Below, piece after piece: positions 8,687 to 17,365 of a stretch of 64,000 nt of DNA; position 1 is the first letter of the stretch, and each line of letters begins with the position of its first letter. The stretch lies in contig WXFH01000001.1 in the NCBI GenBank assembly GCA_009881125.1, positions 1 through 64,000 on the forward strand. The letters are read 5' to 3'. Source of the DNA: Acidaminobacter sp. (GTDB taxonomy: Bacteria; Bacillota_A; Clostridia; Peptostreptococcales; Acidaminobacteraceae). The notes under the pieces are model-generated. The model was not told the DNA's origin. It was given only the letters and a program-made list of their open reading frames with translations, and ran no database searches. The position numbers were made by a program, and so were the translations under genes.

Positions 8687-9805
8687 ATGAAAAAAAGTTA
8701 CAAAGCACATCAGGCCTTATTTCTTATAGTGGTTCTTACTATGACACTGCTGGCTTTAACCGGCTGCCAGAATTCAGAACCAGCCCCCGCTCCGGAACAG
8801 CCAACGACGGAACAGCCGGGTACAGACCTTCCAACCCCACTTGCCGAGCCTGTGGAGCAAAACGACTTCATCCTCGGCACCATAATTTCTCTCAAGCTTT
8901 TCGACTATGCGGAGGAAGCCTATTTCCTGGACAGCTTTAATGCCCTGCGCGACATCGAACGGCGCATGACCATCAACGACGCGAATCCCGCGGAGAGCGA
9001 AGTCATGCAGATCAATGAAAATGCGGGCATCGCACCGGTCAAGGTCTCTGATGACACTTTTGAGGTCATCAAAAACGCCGTCCGTTACAGCGAACTCTCA
9101 GATGGCCGCTTCGACCCCAGCGTCGGTGTCCTGGTCAAGCTCTGGAACATAGGCACAGACTATGCCGCGATCCCGGCTCAAGAGGAGATCAGCGCGCGGC
9201 TGCCCCTTGTGGACTATACAAAAATCGAGCTGAACGAAGCAGAGAAGACAGTTCTCCTCAAAGAAAAAGGCATGCTGATAGATCTGGGTGGCATAGCCAA
9301 GGGCTTTGGTGCGGACGTGGTCTCCGGGATCCTGTATGACCATGGCGTACGCAGCGCCATTGTAAATCTGGGCGGCAATGTCCTGGTCATGGGCGAAAAG
9401 CCGGATGGCTCGCCGTGGCGCATAGGCGTCCAAAATCCTTACTCCGAGCGCGGAGAATACCTGGGCATTGCCACCATCACTGACAAGACCATTGTGACCT
9501 CGGGCGTCTATGAGCGCTACTTTGAGGAGGGCGGAAAACGCTATCACCACATCCTCGACACCACGAATGGCTATCCGGTCGAAAATGGCCTGGTGGGCGT
9601 CTCCATCATTGCTGATATCTCCATGGACGCGGATGCCCTCTCCACAGCGGTCTTTTCCCTGGGGCCTGAAAAGGGCAAAGCCCTGGTGGAATCCATTGAT
9701 GGCATCGATGCCATCTTCGTCATGGAGGACAAGTCCATCACTATGACGGAAGGCGCGAAGGCGTTCTTTGAGCTGACGGATAAGAATTTCCACATCGTTG
9801 AATAA
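8687..9805 (+). CDS. fmnB: FAD:protein FMN transferase (ApbE/FmnB), lipoprotein
   Basis: The 372-residue protein has a lipobox (LLALTGC) and an acidic/proline linker, then a complete ApbE domain: NDFILGTIISLKLF, DGRFDPSVGVLVKLW, IDLGGIAKGFGAD, AIVNLGGNVLVMG and the Mg-binding end DALSTAVFSLG. ApbE enzymes move FMN from FAD to a Thr or Ser of target flavoproteins on the outer face of the membrane. The neighbouring PplA-like protein, and the FMN-binding lipoprotein at 15299, are obvious substrates. GGAGG lies before the ATG. Confidence 0.9.
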   Translation: MKKSYKAHQALFLIVVLTMTLLALTGCQNSEPAPAPEQPTTEQPGTDLPTPLAEPVEQNDFILGTIISLKLFDYAEEAYFLDSFNALRDIERRMTINDANPAESEVMQINENAGIAPVKVSDDTFEVIKNAVRYSELSDGRFDPSVGVLVKLWNIGTDYAAIPAQEEISARLPLVDYTKIELNEAEKTVLLKEKGMLIDLGGIAKGFGADVVSGILYDHGVRSAIVNLGGNVLVMGEKPDGSPWRIGVQNPYSERGEYLGIATITDKTIVTSGVYERYFEEGGKRYHHILDTTNGYPVENGLVGVSIIADISMDADALSTAVFSLGPEKGKALVESIDGIDAIFVMEDKSITMTEGAKAFFELTDKNFHIVE

Positions 9806-9813
9806 CAAAGCGG

Positions 9814-9850
9814 TGGCCGATGGTGACCATCGGCCAAACTTTTTTTTTGG
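9814..9850 (+). terminator. Terminator made from an inverted pair of the 9-mer motif
   Basis: TGGCCGATGGT (9814-9824) and ACCATCGGCCA (9826-9836) form an 11-bp perfect inverted repeat, immediately followed by AACTTTTTTTTT. Both arms carry the GCCGATGGT motif. It ends the fmnB transcript. Confidence 0.85.
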
Positions 9851-9856
9851 AAACCC

Positions 9857-9869
9857 GGTGTCAGACACC
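9857..9869 (+). repeat. 24-bp-family element, core GGTGTCAGACACC
   Basis: An isolated core followed by CAGTTTCAT, directly after the fmnB terminator. The rest of 9870-10030 is AT-rich, contains TATGATAATG and TATCATAAT -10-like sequences for ndh2, and holds no gene. Confidence 0.7.
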
Positions 9870-10033
9870 CAGTTTCATCATTACTCAAAAACATTATGGA
9901 CAAAAACCATTTTAATGAACAAAAGCGGCAAAACTATAGATTTTTTCTACAGGTATGATAATGTTTTATCAAATGGTTGTTTAGCAATTATTTATCATAA
10001 TAGGTTTAACCAATAAGATCTGGGAGGAATACC

Positions 10034-11944
10034 ATGAGCGACAAGAAACGTATTATTGTCCTGGGCGGCGGCTATGGCGGCATACTAACGGCCAAAAAAC
10101 TCGCCAGGAAGTTCAAAAAAAGTGAAGATGTCGAGATCACGCTGATCGACAAAAAACCATATCACGCTATGCTGACGGAGCTTCATGAAGTTGCGGCAGG
10201 ACGTGTCCCGGAGGACGCAATCCGAATTGACCTCAAGAAAATCTTTGCGGGACGCAATGTGAAAGTTGTCATGGATGAAATTATTGATATCGACTTCAAT
10301 GGAAAAGTCCTGAAATCTGATGACACGAGCTACCCTTACGACTATCTGGTCATGGCAGCTGGCTCAAAGCCGACTTTCTTCGGCGTCTCGGGCGCAAAGG
10401 AGAACGCTTTCCAGCTCTGGACTTATGACGACGCTGTTCAGATCCATGCTCATATCATGAAGACTTTCCACATGGCAGTTAAGGAAAAGAATCTCGAAAA
10501 AAGAAAGAAAATGCTGACTTTCGTCGTTGTGGGCTGCGGCTTTACGGGCGTCGAGATGGTCGGCGAACTTGCAGAGTGGAAGGGCCGTCTCTGTAAGGAT
10601 TTCTATGTTGACCCTAATGAGGTCAAGATTTATGCGGTGGACTCCCTGCCAAAAGTACTGCCAATCTTCCCTGACAACCTCAGCAAGAAGGCCGAGAAAG
10701 TTCTCGTTAAGTTGGGCGTTGAGATTATCACAGGCTCTCCTATCACTGAAGTTGGCAAAGATTTTGTACAGCTTGGCGACAAGGGCAGGCTTGAAGCGGG
10801 AACTGTCATTTGGGCTGCCGGCGTTGAAGGCGCTGACGTTATGGCGAACCTCGAAGTCAAGCGTGAGGGCAGAAACCGGATCGTTACCAACGACAAGCTT
10901 CAGTCCGTTGACCATGAAAACGTCTATGTCGTGGGTGACAACATCTTCTTTATCCCTGAAGGCGAGCAAAGACCGGTGCCGCAGATGGTTGAAAATGCTG
11001 AGCACTCTGCAGCGACAGTCGCGCACAATATTGTCTCTGAAATTAAAGGCGGCCAAATGGAAGTCTATAAGCCTGAGTTCCACGGCGCCATGGTCTGTAT
11101 TGGCGGACGTACAGGCGTCGCCCACTTGGGTATGCCGGGCAAGTTCTTCGGTCTCACCGGATTCTTCGCTATGTTCGTCAAGCATTTCATCAACCTCGTC
11201 TATTTCGTTCAGGTCGCTGGCTTCAACAAATGCTGGACTTACCTGATGCATGAGATCTTCCATATTGAAGACAACCGCAGTCTTGTCGGCGGTCACTTCG
11301 CTAAAGCGTCTCCAAACTTCTGGCTCCTGCCGCTGCGCCTATTTGTGGGTTGGAAATGGTTTGAGCAGGGCTGGCACAAGCTGCCTGGCGTCCTCGCGGA
11401 TCCGTCCAACATCTTCCTGATTCCTGCGAAGGTCATTGACGGCGGCACCACCGCATCCCCTGCCTGGAATGGCGGCGGCAATGTGGTCGCGACAGTGGCT
11501 GACGCTGCTACGGCTGCATCTGCTGCAGCAGGCGCTGCTGCTGAAACGGCGTCTGCATGGGGCGAAGCACTTCCTGTTCCTGAATTCATCTCTTCTATGG
11601 TACAATGGTCTATGGACGCGTTCTTCTACACGGCGGATGGCGGATTTACAACGTTGGCGTCTGTGTTCCAGACCGGTATGGTTATTGGTGAGGTGCTCTT
11701 TGGCCTCGCGCTTATGGCAGGTTTGTTTACGGCGGTTTCTTCCATTGCGACCATCGCCATGGGCGGCATGATCTGGGCTTCCGGCATGGCTCCGCTTGAG
11801 ATGCTCTGGTACATGGCTGGCGGCGTGGCGCTGATCGGCGGATCCGGCAGCACCTTTGGCATGGACTACTATGTCCTTCCGTTCCTCAAGAAGATCTGGA
11901 AGAAGATAGGTTTCGTCAAAAAATATTATCTGTACACCGAATAG
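10034..11944 (+). CDS. ndh2: Type II NADH dehydrogenase with C-terminal membrane domain
   Basis: The 636-residue protein starts with an FAD-binding dinucleotide fold (VLGGGYGGI at residues 8-16) and a second nucleotide-binding fold (VVVGCGFTGVEMVGEL), as in NDH-2. After about residue 400 it extends into a region with several membrane segments separated by an Ala-rich stretch. Listeria Ndh2 of the EET pathway has the same long C-terminal membrane extension. It should oxidise NADH and reduce a dedicated membrane quinone that feeds EetAB. The start has GGGAGG. It lies between fmnB and eetA, as expected for this locus. Confidence 0.88.
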   Translation: MSDKKRIIVLGGGYGGILTAKKLARKFKKSEDVEITLIDKKPYHAMLTELHEVAAGRVPEDAIRIDLKKIFAGRNVKVVMDEIIDIDFNGKVLKSDDTSYPYDYLVMAAGSKPTFFGVSGAKENAFQLWTYDDAVQIHAHIMKTFHMAVKEKNLEKRKKMLTFVVVGCGFTGVEMVGELAEWKGRLCKDFYVDPNEVKIYAVDSLPKVLPIFPDNLSKKAEKVLVKLGVEIITGSPITEVGKDFVQLGDKGRLEAGTVIWAAGVEGADVMANLEVKREGRNRIVTNDKLQSVDHENVYVVGDNIFFIPEGEQRPVPQMVENAEHSAATVAHNIVSEIKGGQMEVYKPEFHGAMVCIGGRTGVAHLGMPGKFFGLTGFFAMFVKHFINLVYFVQVAGFNKCWTYLMHEIFHIEDNRSLVGGHFAKASPNFWLLPLRLFVGWKWFEQGWHKLPGVLADPSNIFLIPAKVIDGGTTASPAWNGGGNVVATVADAATAASAAAGAAAETASAWGEALPVPEFISSMVQWSMDAFFYTADGGFTTLASVFQTGMVIGEVLFGLALMAGLFTAVSSIATIAMGGMIWASGMAPLEMLWYMAGGVALIGGSGSTFGMDYYVLPFLKKIWKKIGFVKKYYLYTE

Positions 11945-11964
11945 CACTGCTAGACGTCTGGCAT

Positions 11965-12008
11965 GAAATGTCCTTTTGAAGTTTGCCTTTGCTTTGAAGG
12001 GACATTTC
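11965..12008 (+). terminator. Hairpin between ndh2 and eetA
   Basis: GAAATGTCCTTTTG (11965-11978) pairs with TGAAGGGACATTTC (11995-12008). No clear T-run follows, so it may be an attenuator, an RNA-stability hairpin or a weak terminator inside the operon. Confidence 0.5.
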
Positions 12009-12044
12009 GTTATGTCAACGTTCTTAAGGACAGGGGTTTTTATC

Positions 12045-12425
12045 ATGAAAAAAACGGACATCATCCTGATCGTTGTACTTGCCGTGGTGGCCCTCGGTTC
12101 CCTCGGCATAATGAGACTTTTACAGGCCAGAGCGGCAGAGTCTGCGGATGTGATTGAGGCAGAAATCGTCGTCGAAGGCGAGCTGTTTAAAACTGTGAAT
12201 CTATCTGAGCCTCAGGTCATTGAAATCCGGACTGAGAAAGGGTACAATTTTCTCAAAATCGAAAATGGACAAATCCTGATGTTCGAAGCGGACTGCAGGG
12301 ATCAGATCTGCGTCAACACGGTACCTGCGGTTCAGCCGGGAGACACCATTGTCTGCCTGCCTCATGAGGTCGTCGTGCAGATTAAAGGGTCGTCTGAAGG
12401 GGGTCTGGATGCCATTGCGCAGTAA
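12045..12425 (+). CDS. eetA: EetA-like NusG-domain-II membrane-anchored protein
   Basis: The 126-residue protein has one N-terminal membrane anchor (residues ~5-23) and a NusG domain II fold outside. Its hallmark pattern is CRDQICVNT then GDTIVCLPHEVVVQI. In the Listeria EET locus EetA is this type of protein and works with EetB to pass electrons from quinol to PplA. The start at 12045 (MKKTDIIL) was preferred over an ATG at 11976, because the upstream segment lies in the hairpin and the anchor follows at once. It overlaps eetB by 17 bases. Confidence 0.82.
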   Translation: MKKTDIILIVVLAVVALGSLGIMRLLQARAAESADVIEAEIVVEGELFKTVNLSEPQVIEIRTEKGYNFLKIENGQILMFEADCRDQICVNTVPAVQPGDTIVCLPHEVVVQIKGSSEGGLDAIAQ

Positions 12426-12942
12426 GCATTCCAAAACGAGAACTATGGTCCTCATCGCGGTCCTGGTGGCCCAGGCTATTGTCCTGAGTCTGGTGGAACG
12501 GATGATTCCCTTCAATTTCAACGTGCCCGGCGCGAAGCTCGGACTAGCGAATATCGTGACGCTGACGGCGATCTACTTGCTGCCTTTTAGGCAGTCCTTT
12601 CTGGTGGTCACCCTCAGGATCCTGATGACGGCGTTTATCGTCGGTTCCTTTTCGTCGTTCCTTTACAGTCTGGCCGGCGGCTATCTAAGCTACTTCATCA
12701 TGGCCCTGCTGGTATACCTGGATTTTAAGAATCTCGGAACCATCGGCATCAGCGTAGTGGGCGCGGTGGCCCATAACCTGGGACAGCTGCTCATGGCGGC
12801 GTTTATCATTCAGAACGCCTTTATTTTGGGTTATTTGCCCATGCTCATGCTAGCCGCCATCGGGACCGGTATTGCTGTCGGACTCACGGTACAATATCTG
12901 CTCAAGGCGCTGAAGGCAACGCGGCTGTTTCAGAACAATTGA
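12409..12942 (+). CDS. eetB: EetB-like Gx membrane protein
   Basis: The 177-residue protein has about five membrane helices and the Gx family pattern ERMIPFNFNVPGAKLGLANIV. The family is often annotated as heptaprenyl diphosphate synthase component I, but in the EET locus it is the membrane partner EetB. The chosen ATG (12409) overlaps the end of eetA and follows GAAGGGGG; an ATG at 12349 lies deeper in eetA without such a site. Translational coupling with eetA is likely. Confidence 0.82.
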   Translation: MPLRSKHSKTRTMVLIAVLVAQAIVLSLVERMIPFNFNVPGAKLGLANIVTLTAIYLLPFRQSFLVVTLRILMTAFIVGSFSSFLYSLAGGYLSYFIMALLVYLDFKNLGTIGISVVGAVAHNLGQLLMAAFIIQNAFILGYLPMLMLAAIGTGIAVGLTVQYLLKALKATRLFQNN

Positions 12943-13042
12943 ACTGGATTGAAGGCAAAACCCGGACGGGTTGTATAACAAAGATAAAGCTATAAGCCAA
13001 AGCTAACAATAAAGATTGAAATTAAGATCGTAAGGAGAAGCT

Positions 13043-14011
13043 ATGAGCGCTTTCTGGAAAGACTTCCCCGAATTGAATAATGAGCTTCAACTGGTCAGGG
13101 GCTTGATCCTAAAGCACAGTCAGTCATCAGACGCGGGTTTTGAAGAGGCGCTGACGGAAATGGTCGGCAGCGGCGGAAAAATGCTGCGCCCGGCGTTCCT
13201 TATGCTTTCCGCCAGGTTTGGTGAAGTCGAGCCGCAGAAGATCCGGACGCTTGCTGCCGTCATTGAGATGCTGCATATGGCAACCTTGGTCCATGATGAT
13301 ATTGTGGATGATTCCAGGCTCAGACGCGGAATTGAAACCGTACAGTCGAAGTATGGCAAGGATTACGCGGTCTACCTGGGTGACTGGCTCTTCTGTCAGT
13401 GCTTCATGATGCTGTCCTCCCACGACTACACCCGGGAGAATCTTCAGGATATCTCGAAAGCCATCATGAAGATCTGCATGGGCGAAATCCGTCAGTTCAA
13501 CTTCCGCTATAATGCCCACATGTCCTTCAAGAATTACCTGAAGGTCATTTCCGGAAAAACCGCGGCGTTGTTTGCCATGAGCTTCTATGCCGGCGCTTTT
13601 GAAGCGGGCTGTGAACCGAAGCTGTGCAAAGCTCTGGGCAGAATTGGCCATGACATTGGCATGGCATTTCAAGTGGTGGATGACCTGCTGGATTACAACG
13701 GCGATTCCGAAAAGCTCGGAAAGAGCGCGCAGAGGGACCTGCAGAGGGGCTTCTACACCCTGCCGCTGCTGTATGCTTTAGAGACCCCGCAGGGTGAGGC
13801 TATTGAGACTAAGCTGAGCAGCAGCTTGAGCGAACATGATGTGGATGATCTCCTGGCGCTGGTCAGGTCAAGCGGCGGCGTAGGCCGTGCCAAGAAGCTG
13901 GCGGACCGCTACACTTCGAGGGCTATGGCCAGAATTGAGGCCCTGCCGGAGCATGAGGCGAAAGAGACGCTGAGAAAATTGGCCAATCAGTTGATTGGGA
14001 GAGATTGCTAG
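13043..14011 (+). CDS. dmkB: Polyprenyl diphosphate synthase (DmkB-like)
   Basis: The 322-residue trans-prenyltransferase has both aspartate-rich motifs: LVHDDIVDDSRLRRG (FARM, about residues 86-100) and VVDDLLDYNGD (SARM). It condenses isopentenyl diphosphate onto an allylic primer to make the side chain of a (demethyl)menaquinone. In Listeria dmkB serves the EET-specific quinone; the companion prenyltransferase dmkA is not in this window. GGAGAAG precedes the ATG. It is the last gene of the EET run before a strong terminator. Confidence 0.85.
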   Translation: MSAFWKDFPELNNELQLVRGLILKHSQSSDAGFEEALTEMVGSGGKMLRPAFLMLSARFGEVEPQKIRTLAAVIEMLHMATLVHDDIVDDSRLRRGIETVQSKYGKDYAVYLGDWLFCQCFMMLSSHDYTRENLQDISKAIMKICMGEIRQFNFRYNAHMSFKNYLKVISGKTAALFAMSFYAGAFEAGCEPKLCKALGRIGHDIGMAFQVVDDLLDYNGDSEKLGKSAQRDLQRGFYTLPLLYALETPQGEAIETKLSSSLSEHDVDDLLALVRSSGGVGRAKKLADRYTSRAMARIEALPEHEAKETLRKLANQLIGRDC

Positions 14012-14021
14012 CGAGAGAGAC

Positions 14022-14200
14022 CCGCAGGGCGCCGGAGGCGCCCTGTTTTTTTCTGCCTGGAAGGCAGAAAAAAGAACAGGCAGAGCCTGTTGGGTCACTC
14101 GCGAAGGATGAAGCGCAGCGGAATCCGAGTGTGTGTAAGTTTATGATGAGAAGAAATGATTACCCGCAGGGCGCCAGAGGCAGAGCCTGTTGGGTCACTT
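14022..14200 (+). repeat. Direct duplication inside the post-dmkB spacer
   Basis: ACCCGCAGGGCGCC plus GAGG occurs at about 14020 and again at 14162, and GCAGAGCCTGTTGGGTCACT occurs at about 14080 and 14181. The second copy is a deletion-like version of the first, which also holds the TTTTTTCTGCC/GGCAGAAAAAAG hairpin. Nothing in 14012-14330 looks coding. Confidence 0.6.
14025..14052 (+). terminator. Intrinsic terminator after dmkB
   Basis: CAGGGCGCC and GGCGCCCTG form a nine-bp GC-rich stem with a three-base loop, followed by a run of eight T. It closes the EET gene run. Confidence 0.9.
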
Positions 14201-14213
14201 GCAGACGACAAAG

Positions 14214-14247
14214 GCTGTCGATGGCAGGTTTAATAACCATCGGCAGC
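14214..14247 (+). repeat. Imperfect inverted pair carrying the 9-mer motif
   Basis: GGCTGTCGATGG and CCATCGGCAGCC form a stem with one G-T pair and an 11-base loop. The right arm has an exact ACCATCGGC (14236-14244); the left arm has one mismatch. It lies between the dmkB terminator and hicB and could act as a weak terminator. Confidence 0.65.
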
Positions 14248-14330
14248 CTTATGTGCATTAACTTTTAAGTTATTAGCGGGCAAATTTAAAGCCGAAATAT
14301 TAAAGATCACAATCAACACTGATCAATCGA

Positions 14331-14723
14331 CTAAATATGAAGCTTCTTTTTCAATGCTTCCTGAAGAATTTGGCTGAAATTCAAATGCTGTTTTTCAGCT
14401 GCACGATTTAACCATGAAGGAATAGTGAGTGTCTTCTTAATGGCTTTGTTGTCAATTGCAGCTCTGTATTCAGTTGTATCCACTGAAACTAAACTGATAA
14501 ACTCGTTTTCGTCATGCTGCATGAGGTGGATGTCAGATGCTAAAGGAATTGATTCTGAATTATCTTCTGAATCACAAATCCAAAGCGCTATGGCGTCTTG
14601 TGCCATTTCGTAGGCTTCTTGAAGATCTTTTCCTTGAGTGAAACATCCTGGCAGATCGGGTACGCTGACAGCGTAGAAGCCATCTTCGACGGTACGGAAT
14701 ATTACGGGATAAATAAATTTCAT
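14331..14723 (-). CDS. hicB: HicB-family antitoxin
   Basis: The 130-residue protein has the HicB fold at its N-terminus (YPVIFRTVEDGFYAVSVPDLPGCFTQG, partly degenerate RNase-H-like domain). Its C-terminal helix-rich DNA-binding segment (PSWLNRAAEKQHLNFSQILQEALKK) looks like a ribbon-helix-helix type. It should neutralise HicA and repress the operon. It lies just downstream of hicA on the same strand, the usual hicAB order. Confidence 0.88.
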   Translation of the reverse strand: MKFIYPVIFRTVEDGFYAVSVPDLPGCFTQGKDLQEAYEMAQDAIALWICDSEDNSESIPLASDIHLMQHDENEFISLVSVDTTEYRAAIDNKAIKKTLTIPSWLNRAAEKQHLNFSQILQEALKKKLHI

Positions 14724-14741
14724 GATGGTCTCCTTTCCGGA

Positions 14742-14921
14742 CTATTTAAGTCCCGCACTTTTCATTATACTAGCAGCGGTATAATCATTTATTTCTGAAT
14801 GACGTGGAATTGGAATTTTGACGCCTGGATGATCCGGGTGTTTTGCCATGTCATGCTTGGCGCCGGATGTAAATATCCAGCCAGCTTGCTCAAGTAATCG
14901 GAGTAAATGCTTTCGTTTCAT
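14742..14921 (-). CDS. hicA: HicA-family mRNA interferase toxin
   Basis: This 59-residue ORF starts MKRKHLLRLLEQAGWIF and ends SIMKSAGLK, the typical HicA length and pattern. The likely catalytic histidine is in GAKHDM, and the IPIPRHSEI segment follows. HicA proteins are double-stranded-RNA-binding-fold RNases that cleave mRNA. I found it by translating the minus strand upstream of hicB; 18 bases separate the two genes. A strong promoter with an inverted repeat stands directly upstream. Confidence 0.87.
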   Translation of the reverse strand: MKRKHLLRLLEQAGWIFTSGAKHDMAKHPDHPGVKIPIPRHSEINDYTAASIMKSAGLK

Positions 14922-14940
14922 TTAATCCCCCCACACCTTT

Positions 14941-14968
14941 ATTATAACACGTACTATACACGTGTCAA
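14941..14968 (-). promoter_or_regulatory. hicAB promoter with embedded operator
   Basis: On the minus strand TTGACA (14963-14968) and TATAAT (14941-14946) are 16 bases apart. The inverted repeat ACACGT-N7-ACGTGT (14947-14965) fills the spacer and touches the -35 box. This is a natural place for HicB autorepression. Confidence 0.75.
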
Positions 14969-15298
14969 ACTATTTGGTGGTTATGTTTTTTTCGTCAATT
15001 CATCAAATTGCTGATTAACTTCAGTTTCCCGTACCTGTCACCCCAAACGAAGTTGAAGAAGTTGTTTTTGTTGAAAACTAGCATTATCAATCTTTTCAAT
15101 TCATTTATACGTCGGCGTTCCGAAAAACGTGCCAGGTACGGGCCAGAGAAGTTGTGCCATATACTGGACGGCGTGATGCCAGGGGGGCAGGCTGGCGACA
15201 AGTAATGCCAAAGGATGTAGAATTTTCTGCTATTTTGTTCATAAGATGTGGTAAAATATTGTTAGGTTTACACTTTTGGATGGCAGGGGGTGCCGGGT
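14969..15298. other. Gene-free spacer with decayed 24-bp-family units
   Basis: No supported gene. GTACCTGTCACC at 15031 and GTGCCAGGTACG at 15129 resemble 24-bp-family cores, each followed by an AAGTT-containing spacer. A 68-codon minus-strand ORF here has no ribosome binding site and no recognisable domain. Confidence 0.45.
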
Positions 15299-15754
15299 AT
15301 GTTTGAACGCAGGGTTGAAGTTAGTGAAACCATCGGCATCCATGCTCTGATCAGGCGCGGGGCAGCCTTGCTGATCATTGCCGCGTTGCTGATCCTGGGG
15401 CTGTCTGCCTGCAAGATTCAAAAGGAGATTTATGTGCCCGGCAGCTACGAAGGCGTCTCCGAGGGATATCATGGTCCTATCCGTGTGGTAGTGACGACCA
15501 CCGCCATGGACATTGAATCCATTGTCATAATTGAAGAGCATGAGAAGCAGGTGCTGGGAGAAGTCGTCGACATTGTCTACGAGACCATTCCGGAACGGGT
15601 TCGTCGCAATAACTCTACCGAGGTGGACGTGGTGTCCGGCGCGACCATGACCAGCACGGCGCTGATCAAAGCGATCCGGGACGGTTTGGACAAAGCGCTT
15701 ATTCCGTCTGAGGACGCGGCTGAACCGGAGACCGGCGGCGAAGACGCTGAATAG
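15299..15754 (+). CDS. FMN-binding domain lipoprotein
   Basis: The 151-residue protein has an N-terminal hydrophobic segment ending in a lipobox-like LGLSAC. An FMN-binding domain follows, with the flavinylation signature DVVSGATMTS, in which the Thr is the expected covalent FMN site. It is a likely ApbE substrate and extracytoplasmic electron carrier. A GTG at 15290 is also in frame; the ATG at 15299 was chosen because AGGGGG lies eight bases before it. It heads a set with a sensor kinase and response regulator, which may sense electron acceptors or dicarboxylates. Confidence 0.8.
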   Translation: MFERRVEVSETIGIHALIRRGAALLIIAALLILGLSACKIQKEIYVPGSYEGVSEGYHGPIRVVVTTTAMDIESIVIIEEHEKQVLGEVVDIVYETIPERVRRNNSTEVDVVSGATMTSTALIKAIRDGLDKALIPSEDAAEPETGGEDAE

Positions 15755-15775
15755 CAGACATGAGGGGGACGTGCC

Positions 15776-17365
15776 TTGAAACTTCAATTCAAAATCGCGC
15801 TCTTTCTGTCGGTGATGCTGGTCCTCGTTGTCGGGGGCATTGGCATCATGACCTTTGGTTATATGGAGCGGACCATTGAGACTCAGATGGGCAACAACGC
15901 CATGGACCTGGCGGTGACGGTGGCCGCCATTCCGGAGATCAAGCATGCGCTTGCTGACCAGAATGAAGACAAAACCGTTCAGACGCTGGTGGAGGATTTC
16001 AGGAAGCAGACGCGTTTTCAATACATTATCGTCATGGATATGGAGGGCATTCAGTACTCGTATCCATCGGAAAATCTGCTGGGGCAGAGGTATCGCAACG
16101 GGGGCGAGGAACGGGTTTTAACTTCAGGCGAGGCGTACGTCTCTGCGGACCGCAACGAGCTGATCTCAGCCATAAGGGCCTTCGCGCCGGTGTATGAGAA
16201 CGGCGTTCAGGTTGGCGCTGTCCTGGTCGGCCTCTTGACAGACACGGTCTATAAAGAGGTGGGGACGCAGATCAGGAATCTCGAGACGACGCTGGTGGTT
16301 TGGCTGTTGGTGGGGATCCTGGGCGCAGCGATTCTCAGTCTCAACATCAAACGGACTATCTTTGGGCTGGAACCAAAAGAAATCGCCCTGCTCCTGGGAC
16401 AGAGGGACATCATCCTTCAAAGTCTCAACAATGGGGTTTTAACCATAGACAGCAGCGGAAAGATTCTTCTCTTCAATAAATTGGCCAGGGACATTCTGGG
16501 TCTCTCCTCGGAGGATGTGGGCAAGCCTCTGAAGGATTACAGCGATCTTTACGCCCATCAAATGCTTCGGACCCTCGATACAAAAGAGACGATCCTGAAC
16601 CAGGAAATCCGTCTCAGTCCGGGGAAGACTATTTTGTGCAGCCACACACCGCTGAGAGATCACAGGGGAGAATTTATAGGCGTCGTGTCCAACATTCAGG
16701 ACCTGACTCAGGTCAAACTCATGGCGGAGGAGCTGACGGGCTATCAGAAAATGACCAACGCCCTGAGAGCTCAGAATCATGAATTCATGAACAAGCTCCA
16801 TACCATTTCGGGGCTGATTCAGCTTGAGGCCTATGAGGAAGCGGTGGACTACATTTCCGTGGTTTCAGACCAGCGCGAGCGCTTGTCTGGGATCATCAAT
16901 GACCGGATTGAGAACACCCACGTCTCCGCTATTTTGCTGGCAAAGTACAACCGTGCAACGGAAGCCAAAATTGACATGGAAATCGATCCTGCTTCCTACT
17001 TGAACCGGCTGCCGGACAGAATTTCAGAGGATGAGCTCTGCTCGGTGCTGGGCAATCTGATTGAGAATGCTATTGAGGAACTGGTCAAGATCGAAGGCGG
17101 GCAGATTTATGTCTGCATCACTTCCGGTGAGGAAACGCTGGACGTGGTGATTTCTGACAACGGTCCGGGCATTCGCGAGGACATTGCGGACAAAATATTT
17201 GAGCGAGGCGTGACGACCAAAATGGGCAGCCGCGGGTTTGGGCTGACTATTGTCAAGGAAATCATTGATGAGGCGGGCGGCGTCATTGAGCTTGATAATG
17301 AACTGGGCGCTGAATGGCGCATTACAATACCCTATGAAGGGGGGCGGGCACTAGATTATGATTAA
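15776..17365 (+). CDS. CitA/DcuS-type sensor histidine kinase
   Basis: The 529-residue protein has a membrane helix at ~7-28, an extracellular single Cache domain, a second helix at ~172-192 and a PAS domain at ~210-320. A DHp segment with phospho-acceptor histidine in NHEFMNKLHTISGLIQL leads to a HATPase domain (NLIENAIEEL, DNGPGI, GFGLTIV). This is the family that senses citrate, C4-dicarboxylates or similar acids. Start is TTG after GAGGGGG. It overlaps the response regulator gene by eight bases, so the pair is co-translated. Confidence 0.9.
   Translation: MKLQFKIALFLSVMLVLVVGGIGIMTFGYMERTIETQMGNNAMDLAVTVAAIPEIKHALADQNEDKTVQTLVEDFRKQTRFQYIIVMDMEGIQYSYPSENLLGQRYRNGGEERVLTSGEAYVSADRNELISAIRAFAPVYENGVQVGAVLVGLLTDTVYKEVGTQIRNLETTLVVWLLVGILGAAILSLNIKRTIFGLEPKEIALLLGQRDIILQSLNNGVLTIDSSGKILLFNKLARDILGLSSEDVGKPLKDYSDLYAHQMLRTLDTKETILNQEIRLSPGKTILCSHTPLRDHRGEFIGVVSNIQDLTQVKLMAEELTGYQKMTNALRAQNHEFMNKLHTISGLIQLEAYEEAVDYISVVSDQRERLSGIINDRIENTHVSAILLAKYNRATEAKIDMEIDPASYLNRLPDRISEDELCSVLGNLIENAIEELVKIEGGQIYVCITSGEETLDVVISDNGPGIREDIADKIFERGVTTKMGSRGFGLTIVKEIIDEAGGVIELDNELGAEWRITIPYEGGRALDYD

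Noticed and set aside
14995..15201. Small ORF or transposase remnant before the FMN lipoprotein
   Set aside because: No recognisable transposase motif and no start signal; the interval is better described as decayed repeat units.
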